From Zingiber officinale (taxonomy: Eukaryota; Streptophyta; Magnoliopsida; Zingiberales; Zingiberaceae): DNA of 64,000 nt. The number at the start of each line of letters is the position of its first letter. Position 1 is the first letter of the stretch. Below are positions 35,695 to 48,589 of this stretch, piece by piece. The translations under genes and the position numbers were made by a program. The notes under the pieces are model-generated. The model saw only the letters and a program-made list of their open reading frames with translations, ran no database searches and had not been told where the DNA came from. The stretch is taken from assembly GCF_018446385.1 (NCBI RefSeq), contig NC_055999.1, positions 82,041,859-82,105,858 of the forward strand, given 5' to 3'.

Positions 35695-35920
35695 GAGGAG
35701 GAAGGGAGGGAGATGTCTGTGATGCATCACAGTGAGAAGCTTGCGCTTGCATTTGGACTGGTAAGAACTTGACATGGATCGGATTTAAGGATAGTGAAGA
35801 ACTTGAGAATGTGTGTGGACTGTCAATACCTTTTTTAAGTTTGTTTCAAAGGTCTTCTAGAGGAATAACAGGTACCATCATTTTGCTGATGGAATTTGCT
35901 CCTGTAAAGACTACTGGTGA
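35695..35920 (+). pseudogene. Decayed DYW deaminase domain of the PPR gene
   Basis: Reading past the TAG gives EEEGREMSVMHHSEKLALAF, then IVKNLRMCVDC, and in a shifted frame RNNRYHHFADGICSCKDYW with its stop at 35918-35920. This is a DYW domain in the right order, including the zinc ligands HxE and CxxC and the terminal DYW triad. Lesions seen are TAG at 35692, TGA at 35770-35772, a one-base shift near 35835, a TAG near 35857 and loss of about eight residues before RNNRYHH. So the deaminase is lost while the repeat part stays open. Confidence 0.85.
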
Positions 35921-38580
35921 TGAAATTTTAGTTTTGGTTTTAATTGGTAATTATATTTTGAAATTCTAATCTGAGTGATTAAACTATATTGTGTTTGTTT
36001 AGGGAACAAAAAACAGTTGTTTCAATTTTATTTGGGAATTGTCATTCCCAATCTTCTTCACAGTATTGTTTTTTATACGGGAAAATATTATATTTACCTT
36101 GTGTAAGAAATATATTTAATAGTGCAGGAAAATGAGATTGGAAAAGATGCCTCTATATAGGAAACCGAACTGACCTTACTGATGGCTGGAGAGGCTTTGC
36201 TATGGATCACAGTTTGGAAGATGGGGATGCCGGCATTTGAATTGAGGAAATCTGCTAGATTTAAGGTATTCTCAATCTTGACACGAGTACTTCCAATTGT
36301 TTCATTGTAGTTTATGCATGACTTCTCTTAAATTCAAATAGATAGATGATGGAGTATCACCCACTTTTTATTATCCACCAATGTTATTTGATTGCAGATT
36401 TACATTGTAAAAGCCATTGGGAGCGAAGGAAAAGATTGCTGGAGATGTTGAAGGAGCAGAATCACCAGAAGAATCTCTAGAAGAAAACCAGCAAAGACTC
36501 ATATGGCTGAATGTTCATATATAGAACAACTTTGGCTCTTCAGATGTTGCTGCTCGACAATTGGGGTACGTAATCAAGCTGCTTCAGTGTAATTTGTAGT
36601 TCTTGATTGTCAGTAAGATTGCTTTTTTGAGGATTAGTAAGGGCATTAGAGCAACTGTTGCATCTGCTAATGTAGTTAAACATTATGACCACCTGCAAAC
36701 TATCCTTAGAAGATGTGGATTGTCTATACCTTACAATTCTAGCGCGAGACCGAGTTTTAAGTAAACATATCCTCTTATTAAAGCCATATAGTGTGATAAA
36801 CAAACACAGACGTTTATTTTAGTATATAAGCATCATCTTTTTGTACATAATCACTAATGGTATTATGAGTTAAAAACTGAATTAACAGTGTTTAAGTCTG
36901 ATGATTAGAATAGAATACAACACAAAAAAGAGTATCTCAATGAAGTGTATCATGCAGATGTGACAGGGATGATTGTGACTTAATAGGAACTATTGTCAAG
37001 AAGTATCTCAACGAACACTAAAAAAGAAATCATCATAATCACCAACCTAATCCTAATGCTTAATATTGGATTTTAAAAATCTTGAAGAGCTGATCAAAGT
37101 AATTGTCCTATTTTATGATCACAATGCAATCATTTCACTTCCTCCTTGCAATTGGGGAAATTAATATATTAAGAGTGCTCACTCGCCAATGGCTTATTTG
37201 GTGAAGTGTTACTTTCAGAAAGATACTTTTCAGAAAAAAATGTAAATAGAAGAGACTTGTGCGTGATTTGCTATCTTCCAATAATTAATCTGTCCTGCTG
37301 CCAATGGCACTGCACTATTCGAAATAAATGATTTTTTTTTGAAATTTCATGGCAACAATAAATAATTAACGACACTTAAAATTTTAAAAAAATTTAAAAG
37401 ATGCACTTAATTTTTAAATGTTTTTAAAGCCTATTTATTTTTCATTTTATCTCTTCCACCAACCATTGCAATGTTAACTTTCAAAGAATAACACTATTTC
37501 ACAATGAATTTTTTTTTAGAGAAATAATATTTATCTAGAAATTTTATTTAAAAAATTCATCTAGATAGACACATAAATAAATGATGGGATCCACAAAAAG
37601 TGAAATGATAGGTCCCATCATTTATATATCTATCTAGATGAATTTTCTAGATGAATATCATAACTCTTTTTTTTAAATACAACACTACAGTATTATTGAT
37701 TTTACGGTTTATGCAATACCAAAGTGATTTTAATTTTTAAAATACAACACGACAGTGATGTTGATATTTGAAATGTAATACCAGTGGTGTCTTTTGAAAA
37801 TTCCATATTCTTTGTTCAATTGCCGTAAATAATTTGGAAATCTTGAAGTCAGATGGAAAAGTTGAAATCTCATGGGCTTCGAATGCAATTAGAAGAATTC
37901 AGGGAGAAAAGACAAATTATGCTGCAATTCTCCATTTGATTGTGGACGTCAGTTGATCATCATCACTCTTCCTAGAGCGTGATGGGGAAGGAACAGCAGA
38001 TCTGCAGTCCGTCGAGCTGCCGTGCCCGGGCAGAAAAACAAACCCATCTTGTTTTTTGTTATCATTTAAAAATTAATTTAAAAGGTACTTTGTATTTAAA
38101 AATACTGTCGGTCAGTGTTATTATAATGGCTATGACGAAATATATTTCAACTTTACTATTTGAACATTTTTGGCATAATTATTTATAATATAATTGATCA
38201 AAATTATTAAGAGTAATTTTAACCACTCTCATAAATATAGTTTTGGCCAAAAATGTTATAACAATGTTGGACAAGGAGATTTTTATAATTTGAGAAAAAA
38301 AAGTCATTCTTTCTATTTTCGCCCTTCATTTTTCTTATCCTTCGGCTTCAATTTCAAGCCTTTGGCTTCAACTTTTTTAACTTATTTTATTTTTCTCCTT
38401 TTGCCATTTTTTTAATACATTTTTATGTTAAGAAAATCTTTTTTTCTAACTGTTTCTTCTGCTCAAAACGATAATTAATTTGGAGTTTCAGATGAAATCC
38501 ACAGAATAATACATAGACTGGATCGACCTGTAAGCGTGCATATAATATGAACCCGAGCAAGCTTAATTTTTTGTAATCAA
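35921..38580. other. Intergenic spacer between PPR and proline-rich genes
   Basis: AT-rich and no gene recognised. It holds the PPR 3' region, a foldback element at 37523-37661, and simple AT-rich stretches. Near 38550-38580 the sequence becomes the promoter/leader of the next gene; no clear TATA box was fixed. Confidence 0.6.
37523..37661. mobile_element. Foldback/MITE-like hairpin
   Basis: Arms AAATTCATCTAGATAGAC...ATGATGGGAT (left) and GGTCCCATCATTTATATATC...CTAGATGAATTTT (right) are near-complementary around a loop of about 20 bases. The outer parts repeat the CATCTAGA phrase. A small non-autonomous DNA element is the likeliest reading. Confidence 0.6.
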
Positions 38581-38657
38581 ATGGCGTGTTCTTTCCTCCT
38601 CCTCCGCCTCTTTTGGATCCGATCTCAAACGTCCTCTTGATGACACTAGCAGAATGA
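38581..38657 (+). promoter_or_regulatory. Two short upstream ORFs before the proline-rich protein start
   Basis: ATG at 38581 opens a 19-codon frame ending TGA at 38638-38640. A second ATG at 38640-38642 gives MTLAE and stops with TGA at 38655-38657, overlapping the main ATG as ATGA. If transcribed, both could lower initiation at 38654 or feed it by reinitiation. The transcript start is unknown. Confidence 0.35.
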
Positions 38658-41600
38658 GCCGAGTCTACAAGGATTTCCCGTCGTCGCTGCTTCTGAGGCG
38701 AGGGCCGGGCCTCGCAGTCGGAGGACGGCTTGCGGCGGAGGGCGATAGCCTGGAGCTGGATCTCTTCTCAGCCACCCGCTTCACTGGTCCTCCGCTCGGA
38801 TCTGGACCTGGATCTGATAACCTCGAAGGTATCTATTTTCACTTTATTTCTAGTTGTTGCTTCCCCTTTTGCTATTCTGCTACAACTGGTCATTCTTTTC
38901 CTCCTCTCTCTTTTTTTTCCTTCTGCTGGTTCGCTTGTAGAATTTAGCAAGTCGGTTGCGCAAGCTAGGTTAGGGAGGAGCGGCATGGATGATCTTCTGG
39001 ATGCGGAGCTCGGGAAGCACGATTACGATTGGTACTGTTGCAATTTATGTCTATTGTAGTTTCATGGCACTATGGCAGCTTTCGTGAAAATTTCTGATCA
39101 TTGATGATGAAAGTTGCAGCTTCTTTCGTTAAATGACTGGCCTAGGTCGTTGTTATACTTGTTGCCTGCTGTTAGGCGATGTGGATGATTTACATATTTA
39201 GAAAGAAGCCCATTAATTATAATTTCATATGCGGACGTGCATTAGTTGATTAATGATTCTTTCTGCATTTTGGAAGGCAGGAAAAGAATAATGAAGGAAT
39301 GACTCTTGTACGTGCTTTCTTTGTCTGACTATTATGTTTGATTGCTCTAATGGATTTGTTTTATTTGGAAGCATCCTCCTTTTCAGATAAATTTTCTGCC
39401 ATTTTAGTCAAAAAAAAAAAAGGGGTTCATGTTTTGTCTCATCTGATTCTATCAGGGAACTTCTGAAATTTGTATTCCAAATCTTACAATTGACCTTGAT
39501 CAGAGATAAATAAATTAGGTAAGATTAGACACCATTAAATCTGTATAACTCATTTGATATCAACGTAACTTAGATCAGCTGGATATTGATGACAAATCTG
39601 ATCTGTGGCCCCTTTAAGGTGTGATGGATAGTTTATAGGATCATTTGTTCAATAAATTTGATATGGGATCCACAAACCTAATGTGTATTTTTCAAATAAA
39701 TTGGTACCCAGCAAAATCTTTTGGAGTTTGTTGGAAAAACTTGATAATCTGAACTCCAATTGGAATTGACTAAAGTTCATCTAAAATCCGATGGTTTGAT
39801 TGATTTGTTCCAGAATCTAACTTGTGTTACTGATTATTCATGCACTAAGAAGTTAGATAGGCTACTTTGAGGGAACAAGAAATCAAATAGTTTCTTCAAA
39901 CATATTTACCACTCCTGTTGAGGTGAGAAGGCGTGAGCAGAGATTTGATTTGTGCAGCAATATGGTTGGCGCACATGATGAGGAGAAAAAGGCAGATAGG
40001 AGGACATGATAATTCACTTAGGAGAAGACGAATTTGATTAGGGGAGGTGGCAGCAGCCACCTTGGAAAATCCTAACCCTAAATGGAGTGTTCTGCTACTA
40101 CGTGAATTGGGAAGAGGATACTATTACCTAATGTATAATCCTAATGACAAAACTCTAGACCTAGAGTGCCAATCTGGGGAGTAAACTTACTACATTTTTA
40201 ACACCTAATAACTCACCTTTAACAGATTCCGTTCATAAAATGTGGTTTAATAATTAGCTGGGCCATGATAGTACTCATGTAATTGGACTAATCCAAACCT
40301 TCTTTGTGCTGAGGGAAAGAATAATCAGGAACCCTTCAACACTTGTCATCAACTAACTTGTAAAAGTAACGTTCATATCCTTGCAAATGGTTTTAGGATT
40401 TTTTTTTTTCTTTTCTTGATGTGGACTTTCAACATTTTCATTTTCTTCCACTAAGAAGGCCCTAATATCATTCAAAAATCCCTGACATCTCTGTTAAACA
40501 GAAATACTGCACTTAAGAAGATGCACAACTCCATGAAGAACAACCCGTTGCAATTTTGCTTTGATTACCAACATCCAAAATGCTGCCAATTCTTCATAGG
40601 ATCTCCATTTAGTATCTTATATGTAATAATATTAATTTGTTTGAGATGAAAGTTGAAACCACATACTATCACTAATTGTGCATTATAGTAATTTGTTTGT
40701 GATGGGAACATTACGTTTTATCTTTACCACCGCTTGACTGAATTGTTTGAGCGTAAACTGTATTTCTCTAACTTCTTTCTACTTTATTTCTCTTATATCA
40801 TGAATAAACAACTTTCACAAATTGAATGTCAACAGGCTTCTAACTCCACCTGGAACTCCACAAGCTGCTCCTCTGGTTTCTAGCGAGAATCAAGTGCCTG
40901 CTGCCGCAGCAAAGCGAACTGTTGTTAGATCAGCTTCAACTACTAGAGCATCTAGGGTTAGTGATTAGTATCATATCATCACCTGAATTATCAATCCCTA
41001 TTTAATTGTTATTCATTTTATTAAATATTTTTCTCATATTGAATATGATCATCAGTTAGTATTGTTTGTTTTGTTAAGACTTATCAGACAAGTTGTGAGC
41101 CTTATTTCATATCAAGTTAAAATTTCTTTTCAATTTTTTTTTAAAAGATAACTGCTATAGTTGAATTAAATGTTCTATTTTTGGCTTGCAACATTTTAAC
41201 CTTGTGATTGATTATCTCATCTCTATGTTCTGAATACAATTTAACATGAGCAAATTTTCATTCCAGTTCAAATTTGTGAATTTAATACCTTCTTATTTCA
41301 TTTGATCAATTTTTTTTTTAAGTCAGATAATTTTGGCAAATAACTCTTGTTGCTCGCCAAGGATGGAGTGAAATAGTTTCTAGTGGAATAACTCCTCTAG
41401 CAAGTTCTAGAAGAAAAAAGGATTATTTAACTTGCAAGTTCTTAGTAGAGGAAGTCTTTGCATGCAACTAGTTGCATGTGAAGACATAGTATGATGGCAG
41501 AGAGTGATTGAGAGCTTGAACAAATTTGCCACTCATTGTAAATGTTTAGGACTTGAACAAAGTGTCACTATTGGAAACTTCTAGGAAATTATGGTAGGAT

Positions 41601-44600
41601 GAACCAAATCACGCATAGAATGAGTCAAGTTTGACTAGGCCATCGGTTTGATATTTCAAATGGGTTGTCTATATTCTTATTGAAGAGAAGCTTTTTAGTC
41701 GAATTGTCTGTGAAGTTATCTATGCTTAGTACTTTCTAGATTGATGGTTGCTGGGAAACTTTGCACTTAAAGCATGCTAAGTATGACAAGTGTTCTCTAT
41801 TAATGCCTATATGGTGTTCTTGAGACATGTTGCAATAATGCAATTTGACATGATTTGGAATCTTCTACCATGTCAAGCTGCACAGTTGAAGTGTTTCGTT
41901 TTGATAAATTATCAAAATTCGATACTACTTAGCACAAATAATGTCTCTTGTGTTGTTGTGTCAATATCTCAATAAGTATCATGCCAACACTTTACATCTC
42001 CTGATATGCTACAACACAGGTTAAGATGAATTGAGATAATATTGTTACTTTTATATATTATGCCCATATAAGATAACGTAAAAACTATACCATTACAGTC
42101 ACCCATAAAACTCAAAATTCAAATCAATAATTATATTATTTAAAGTGTCGCCTAACATTTATACTATGTGGTCAGTAAGGTGCTTTGACGAGCAATCTTG
42201 ATCACCTAAATACTAAACCCTCCATCGGAAAAACAAGGTGAAATGGGTCTTGAACCCCTTTTGACCTTACTTCGACTAGAATACATAGAGTACAAGAATT
42301 TAGGGTGTGAGTTGGCAGTCGTGAGCATATCTTGATTTTTTGTGAGCATATATAGGAGTCTCCAACTCCTATTCATGACTGTTCTACTGATACCTTCATA
42401 TAAGAGAGAGCAGCTAATTTAACGAATGTTTGCAGAGTCACATCTCATAGATCCACCATTTCTGATTCCTTCTATAGGTTTTTTTACCAAGCTTTTCCTA
42501 TTTTTCTTTACATAGGAGTACAACCAAATCACCTTATGAATGGGTGTGACAATTCTTTTAAGGAATTCCATGCAGTTTTAAAATTTTATAGAAATACTCT
42601 TTGAGCCAACCAATCAACTTGTTATTAAGCTTTTAACTCCTTCAAGGGCCCACCTATCACACAGGTAGGGTCTCCATAGAAGGAAGACTACTTTTATGGA
42701 CATCTCATTCTCCTTAATGAACATCTAAACATGTTTAACCAAGTATTGCTTTGTTAAGGCTATTCTTGTGTGTATATATAGCCTTCATATATATATTGTG
42801 TTTAAGTTAGGATTTCTTGTCCTATTTTGCCTTTAAATATAGGCGATGATTATTATAATAATAATAATAATTATTATCATTATTATTTCATGCATGGAGG
42901 CAGAGCATTTAAGTGTTACAACATATAAGAAGGCATTAAATATATATGGTTGCATGTTATGTAAGCTAAGCCCCCTGCATTTTTGTGTATCATTTTCATA
43001 TGCAACCACCACCACATTTTTAAGGATACTAAAATATAAATTTCATGGGTTCTAAATAGTAACGTGCATACACAATTATACCCTTTTATAACAATGAAAA
43101 TATTCTTGAATTTTTAAATAATCCTTTGTATGAAACTTAAACACATACCTTTTCCACGAATTGACAGCTTGCATATCTTTGCATCTTTAAGTGATATTTT
43201 TGATAAATTGCTCTCATAGGTGAAACAATAGTCATAATCATTAGAATCAAGTAATGTATCATGCATATCAGATCAAATATAAAAAGTAATGTATCATGCA
43301 TATTGGATCAAGTATAAAAGAGAATAGGGATCTTATCGTGACTAACTGTAGAGAGCTCAAGTACCTTTTTGAGAGGCTTCAGAATCCGGGAAGTGCCAGT
43401 CACTAACCATATGCATCCTCCCCATCTTGATTAGGGGAATTGAATTAATATCTCTTTTCATCTCTGTATTAATTGCATGCATCTATAAGGGCATCATCTT
43501 ACATCATAGAAATTAATTGCATGTATCCTTTGGGTTCCATGTCCAAATTAGAGACATGGAAGGAACCCAAAGGCAAGTCGAAATGCATAGGCCTAAGACA
43601 AAGTTCCGGCCCTCGTGTGGGTTTGATCCAGTTCTCTGCCCCAAAGAACACAACTGGTGTACTCCTGTTGTCAACACGTTGGTGCATTGATGCCTGTCAT
43701 AGACCGTTTCAATTTTGAGCAATGAATAATGAAAGAACAATAGAATGGGGAGAAGAAGACATTAGAGCTCTCATGGAATTGGCTTTATTACTCATATCGA
43801 AGTCACTTTAACCCTTAGAGTGACCCCTCTTTTGTAGAGGGCAAGTGTCTCTTTAATGCACCAACAATTTCTACCCTGAGACATCATCACGAGGCTAATA
43901 TTATCAGCTATCAGCCAAAGCAGATATTACCTCAGCTGCGTTTGACTGTGAGGGGTGTCTCAAGTAATTAATAATTAATGGGGTAACTCTATAGTAAATA
44001 ACACAAAGGTAAACAAGGGAGTGGTAAACTTCTATTTTGCATAAATACAGTTTCTTCATCTAATCTTTAATTTGTTTATGGTTTATGCTTGTAACGTTTT
44101 GTTTCTCTTCACTGTAGTTAGTTTAACTCCTAGCTATCAATATCTGTCAGCTTCTTGTTATATTCTTATGCATCTTTCTGTTGGTTCTGTTTCCAGTTAC
44201 ATTACCATTACATACCCTGAACCTGGGAGTCCCTTATGCTAAGGGCCACTAGACCCTTTTTTTCTTTCTTGGAAATTTGAAGAAAAACAGACAGGATTCA
44301 TATATAGTAAAAATTGAGATATTAAAGCTGGGAACTTTTTTTTTTTGAAATCTTTTAAGCATGTGTTTTATGTTTCCAATATTGTCTTATTACTTGCTTG
44401 GCTCGTTTTTTTTTTTTTGGTCAATCACAACCTGCTTTCTCGAGGAGATTTTTGAACACCATACTTTTCTGCAATCTATTGTGCAGCTATCTGTTTCACA
44501 AACGGAGAACAGCCATTCTATACGACCAGCCAGAAGTAGTTCTGTCACTCGAGCTTCTGTCTCATCTAGCTATTTATCCAATCACAATCGTACCTCAGTC

Positions 44601-46076
44601 CTGAACACTAGCTCTGCCTCAGTCACCTCTAGACCATCAACCCCTGTCAAACGGCCAGTTACCCCTTCTTCAGGAAAGATGCCAGTGCTAACATCTCGTT
44701 CTGTGCCAACACGTTCATCCACTCCTGTAAAAGCTAGATCCGCCTATGGCTCTCCAGTTGTTAAATCTGATCCATCACACAGTTCTAGGCCTGCAACTCC
44801 ATCTAGGCCTCAAACTTCTAATAATACAAACTCAATCAATACTTCTGTAATATCCTCGTCAAGTTCTCGACCATCAACACCCACTAGACAAACCATTTCT
44901 CGAGCAACACCATCAGCACCAACAGCAGCAGGGCGCTCCCCCTCTGTTGGGAGGCTTCCATCTAGTATTAGCCGCATTCCATCTTCAACAACTTCTTCCC
45001 GTCCCAGCTCCCCAAGTCCACGGCCCCGGCCACTAGTAAATTCAGCATCTTCCTCTCGTCCCAGTTCACCAAGTCGACCTCGAGCTCCATTGACTCCAAC
45101 ATCCTCTCGTCCCAGCTCCCCTAACCCACGACCACGGGCTCCAGTGCGGCCAATTGATCTCCCAGATTTTCCCAATGATGTGCCACCAAACCTTAGGACA
45201 AAGTTGCCTGAACGACCTCTATCAGCTGGGAGGGCACGGCACGGAATGGCACTTACTGTCCAATCAAATTTGAAATCTGAACCAGTTGTTCCTTCAAGTT
45301 CAAACAGGAGGATTTCTTTACCAGTGGTTTCTCGGAGTAAGTTCCCAGAAAATTCACCCAAGCCACTCCATAGCAATGGACACTACAATTTACCAGAGAA
45401 CCACAAGCCTGTGACAGCCGAAGCTGGACTTCGCCGGAGTCCTAAACCAGCTTTATCTACAGAAAATACTGGATTCGGAAGGACAATATCAAAGAAGTCA
45501 CTCGACATGGCTATCAAGCATATGGTATGATATTCATGCGTTCAGCATTTATATCACTAGCATAAACTTTTCTTAATTACCCAGACTGATAAGGTAAACA
45601 AAGGTGTAGGTCATATATGCTATACAGATTTACTCTACTAAGAGCTACTTCCCTTTCCGGTGTAGGACATTCGACAAAGCTTGGGAGGTATTCGTGGTGC
45701 ATCAATTTTTCCTCATAGTATTCGTTCTACAGTTCCGAAGAACCGGATTGTTCGTTCATCAGAAGCCATCGTTCCTGTCAGTAATGACGAAAGCTTTACT
45801 GAAAATGGTAGCTATGATGGAGCTATCTCAGTAGATTCCCATGTAGCAAGATCGCACAACATAAACTCCATCAAGTCTCCAGATATGAAAAATCTCACAA
45901 CCATGGAGCAAATGAATGACCTAGATCTCTATGGTAGCTATAGGTATGATGCAATGTTGATGAAAGAGGACTTGAAGAATACAAATTGGCTTCTAAGCAC
46001 GGATGATAAATCTGATCAAGGATCACTGTTTGAACACAGGTTTGAACCGCTACCCGAACTTTTTGATCCTCTATAA
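38654..46076 (+). CDS. Basic Ser/Pro-rich protein with DYDWLLTPPGTP motif (611 aa, five exons)
   Basis: Coding exons 38654-38828, 38941-39031, 40836-40956, 44487-45524 and 45666-46076 join in phase to 1836 nt, with GT/AG at each border. Conserved parts are DLLDAELGKHDYDW-LLTPPGTP (about residues 75-97, across the exon 2/3 border), a basic low-complexity core (about 130-370) with repeated SRPSTP and SRPSSPSPRPRP units, PERPLSAGRARHG, GFGRTISKKSLDMAIKHMDIR (about 460-478, across exons 4/5) and the C-terminus MKEDLKNTNWLL...FEPLPELFDPL. This matches a plant family (Arabidopsis At2g40070/At3g09000 type), some members of which are reported as microtubule-associated basic proline-rich proteins. A cytoskeletal role is inference. 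No membrane segment or signal peptide is seen. Confidence 0.9.
39032..40835 (+). other. Intron 2 of the proline-rich protein gene
   Basis: 1.8-kb intron with GTACTG donor and CAACAG acceptor. No element with clear ends was recognised. Confidence 0.8.
40957..44486 (+). other. Intron 3 of the proline-rich protein gene (3.5 kb)
   Basis: Starts GTTAGTGATT and ends TTGTGCAG. It is longer than the other introns and contains an (ATT/ATA)n microsatellite at about 42850-42890. A less AT-rich patch at 43470-43900 includes CATCCTTTGGGTTCCATGTC and a near-inverse GACATGGAAGGAACCCAAAG, so it can fold. This patch may be an old insertion; ends not found. Confidence 0.7.
42850..42890. repeat. (ATT/ATA)n microsatellite in intron
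   Basis: Imperfect trinucleotide run with a centre of symmetry (ATAATAATAATT then ATTATTATCATT). Confidence 0.9.
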
Positions 46077-47661
46077 CAATTCAGTTCATTGTCAGTCGAG
46101 TCTGTCATGACGATTTAATGTGCCATGTTCCACGCAATCTGTTTCTTGAAAGCTTGCTTTTTCTTGTCCACAACAGGATGCATTTTTTTTTATCGAATTG
46201 GATCAAAATGTGGTTCAATCTGCAATATTGTAACACCTTATTTTTTATTTGTTCTTTACAATTTTAATTCTGCTGGTAAATTGTACCTGGTATTGTATTC
46301 TGCATCAGCGATTAGTGGTTTAATAAACTTCTTCATCTTCTCAATCTAATTTAAAGATGTGTTAAGGGTTAATTTGAGATTATACTCTCAAAATTACTTT
46401 CCGAACTTATTTTTCTTTTCGAAACAATTGCCTTTAACAAATAGTATATACATTAAACAAAATACGCTTTGTAAACGAGTATTTTGATTGAATAATATAT
46501 TAGTATTATAAAGATTGACGCTAAATATAATTCAGGGATATAGATCTCATGTATTACAAACGGTGAGGCATAAATAATACAATTATAAATTTCAAGATGC
46601 TAAAATATTAAATTAAATACCCCTTGTACAGTTGGAAACCACTCCTTGATTAATTAATTTTAAATGATTTCATTAATAACAAAAATCAGGGATTTATTAA
46701 AATTCTTTTGTGGCTAGGGTTATAAATAAATTAAGCGTTCGTGAATAAATTTAGTATTCGGCTTGGTAAAAGTTTCGTGAAAAAGTTTCATTTAATATAC
46801 ATAAAATTAATTAAACAAACAAACTTGAACAACTTGTTAAGTTAAATAAATAAGTTTGAACACATATATGTTCAGCTCGTTAACGTTCGAACAATCAAAA
46901 GTTTCAAACAATTAAATAATCTTGAATTGAAAGTTTGATAACATCTAAATGAACCAAGCTCAAGATAAGCTTAAATTGAGAGCTCAATAACATTTAAATG
47001 AACCAAACTTAAGCTAAGATATAAATAAACTCAAACTCATAAAAAATAAATCAAGGTAAACTTGAATAATTATTTCAAAAGTTTAGTTCATTTTAAATTT
47101 AGGACTTAACTCAATTATCTTATTAAATAAATTTGAACACCTCAAAATTCAGCATGACTTATTTACAGTTGTGTATGTGGCATAAGTTGTATGGAAGTGG
47201 TTGGAGGGCACAGTAAATGAATTGGAAGATAATAATAAAATATGTATCAATTAATAAGCCTAACTAAATTTTATCAATAATTTATGAATAAATTTATTTA
47301 ATTAATTATATAAAATTTAATTATAAATTTATTTTTTCAAATAGATAAAATATATAGTAATTTATAAATTTTATAATTTAAATTGTTTATAATATATTTA
47401 AAAATATAAATTTTATGTGTTAGATAAAAGTTTGATCTAATTCATAAGTACAACATTATTACTAGTTAAGCTCGGTAAAAAGTTCAAACTCGGTTCAATT
47501 TTGATAAAAAATTTAATAAATAAATTTAACTCATTTACTTAGTTACTTTGGTTGATGATAGTTTACAAATAGACAATAAAGTGTATTCAACTTGCTAGTT
47601 TACAAATTTATATTAATAATAAATTAGATTATTAGGTAAATTTAAAATATAATTTATTCAC
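46077..47661. other. Intergenic, AT-rich, with a dispersed decayed repeat
   Basis: The first 270 bp are the 3' untranslated region of the proline-rich gene. From about 46735 to 47570 the sequence repeats phrases such as AGCTCGTTAACGTTCGAAC, AAATGAACCAAGCTCAAG and GCTCGGTAAAAAGTTC, which resemble a widespread plant dispersed repeat rich in GAGCTC/TTCGAAC words. A related, weaker stretch is at 59930-60140. No coding region. Confidence 0.45.
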
Positions 47662-48384
47662 TGATATGGAGGTAAGTAAGGATCGGGTCCTTGACCTGGT
47701 CAACAAAGAAGAAGTCATGTGGCAGGATCAAAGTTCGATCAATACAAGGACCATGTGACACTCATCAAGACTTGGTCAACATAACTTTCATGTGATGTAT
47801 CAACAATCTCCGGCCTTCCGAGTTGATCTGATTTGTCGACCCACCAAGTTGTCAATCTTCCTGACTTTCGAACCGACCAACCTTCCGACTAGCCGAGTCA
47901 CCGAGTTGTCAATCTTCTGAGTTTCCTGCATGTGACATTTACTAACATTAAAAGACATGTAGTAATGTCTCTTTAATGACCTTTAATGACACTTTAAGGG
48001 TAAGTCTCTTGGGCGTTTTCCTTTAATGACTCTATAAAGATGAATCTCTTGGGCTTTTCCTTATAAGAAAAGGAGAGGAGACTATTCAGGGGAGAGGGAT
48101 TATGCTATCATCTCATATGATCATCTACTTTATGACATTTTTCTCGTCGTTTCTCCATTTTGTCTCTGTTAAATTTCCATGCTAACTTAGATATCGGAGT
48201 GATCTTGTCGGACCTCCTAGCACTATGTGAAAATGGACAATAAACTTAGTCACTGTTTACTTTGTTAATTAGTAATTATAAAGTAATATATAATAATTAA
48301 TTTCGATAATAAATTATAGTAAATATGATTTTAGACTTCATAACTTTAAAAATATGGGTATCATTTCTAATTTTATCATCTAGC

Positions 48385-48530
48385 ATTTTACTCCATAATA
48401 TATATTTATGAAGTAATAAATTATAAAATAAAATTTATATGTCGATCATATAGTATTTTACTCCATAATAAATATTCATGAAATAATAAGTTATAAAATA
48501 AAATTTATAGGTCCAAGTGCAGAAATAATA
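48385..48530. repeat. Subterminal tandem pair in the CACTA element
   Basis: Two units of about 78 bp share TTTTACTCCATAATA, GAAGTAATAAATTATAAAAT and AAAATTTATA. Subterminal repeats are typical binding sites for CACTA transposase; binding here is inference. Confidence 0.75.
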
Positions 48531-48589
48531 AGTTGAATGAGTTAAAATTTATCCTATAACTTAAACCAGTTTATTAGTTTTTCCACCGA

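Noticed and set aside
35758-35766. GTAAGA after FGL as a splice donor that would rescue the DYW domain
   Set aside because: Conserved DYW residues continue directly after it and these genes are normally intronless, so it is part of a decayed exon.
35769-35969. 66-codon frame after the PPR gene
   Set aside because: Out-of-frame reading of the decayed DYW domain.
44810-45376. 188-codon minus-strand frame under exon 4 of the proline-rich gene
   Set aside because: Mirror image of a Ser/Pro-rich coding exon, which naturally leaves the antisense frame open.
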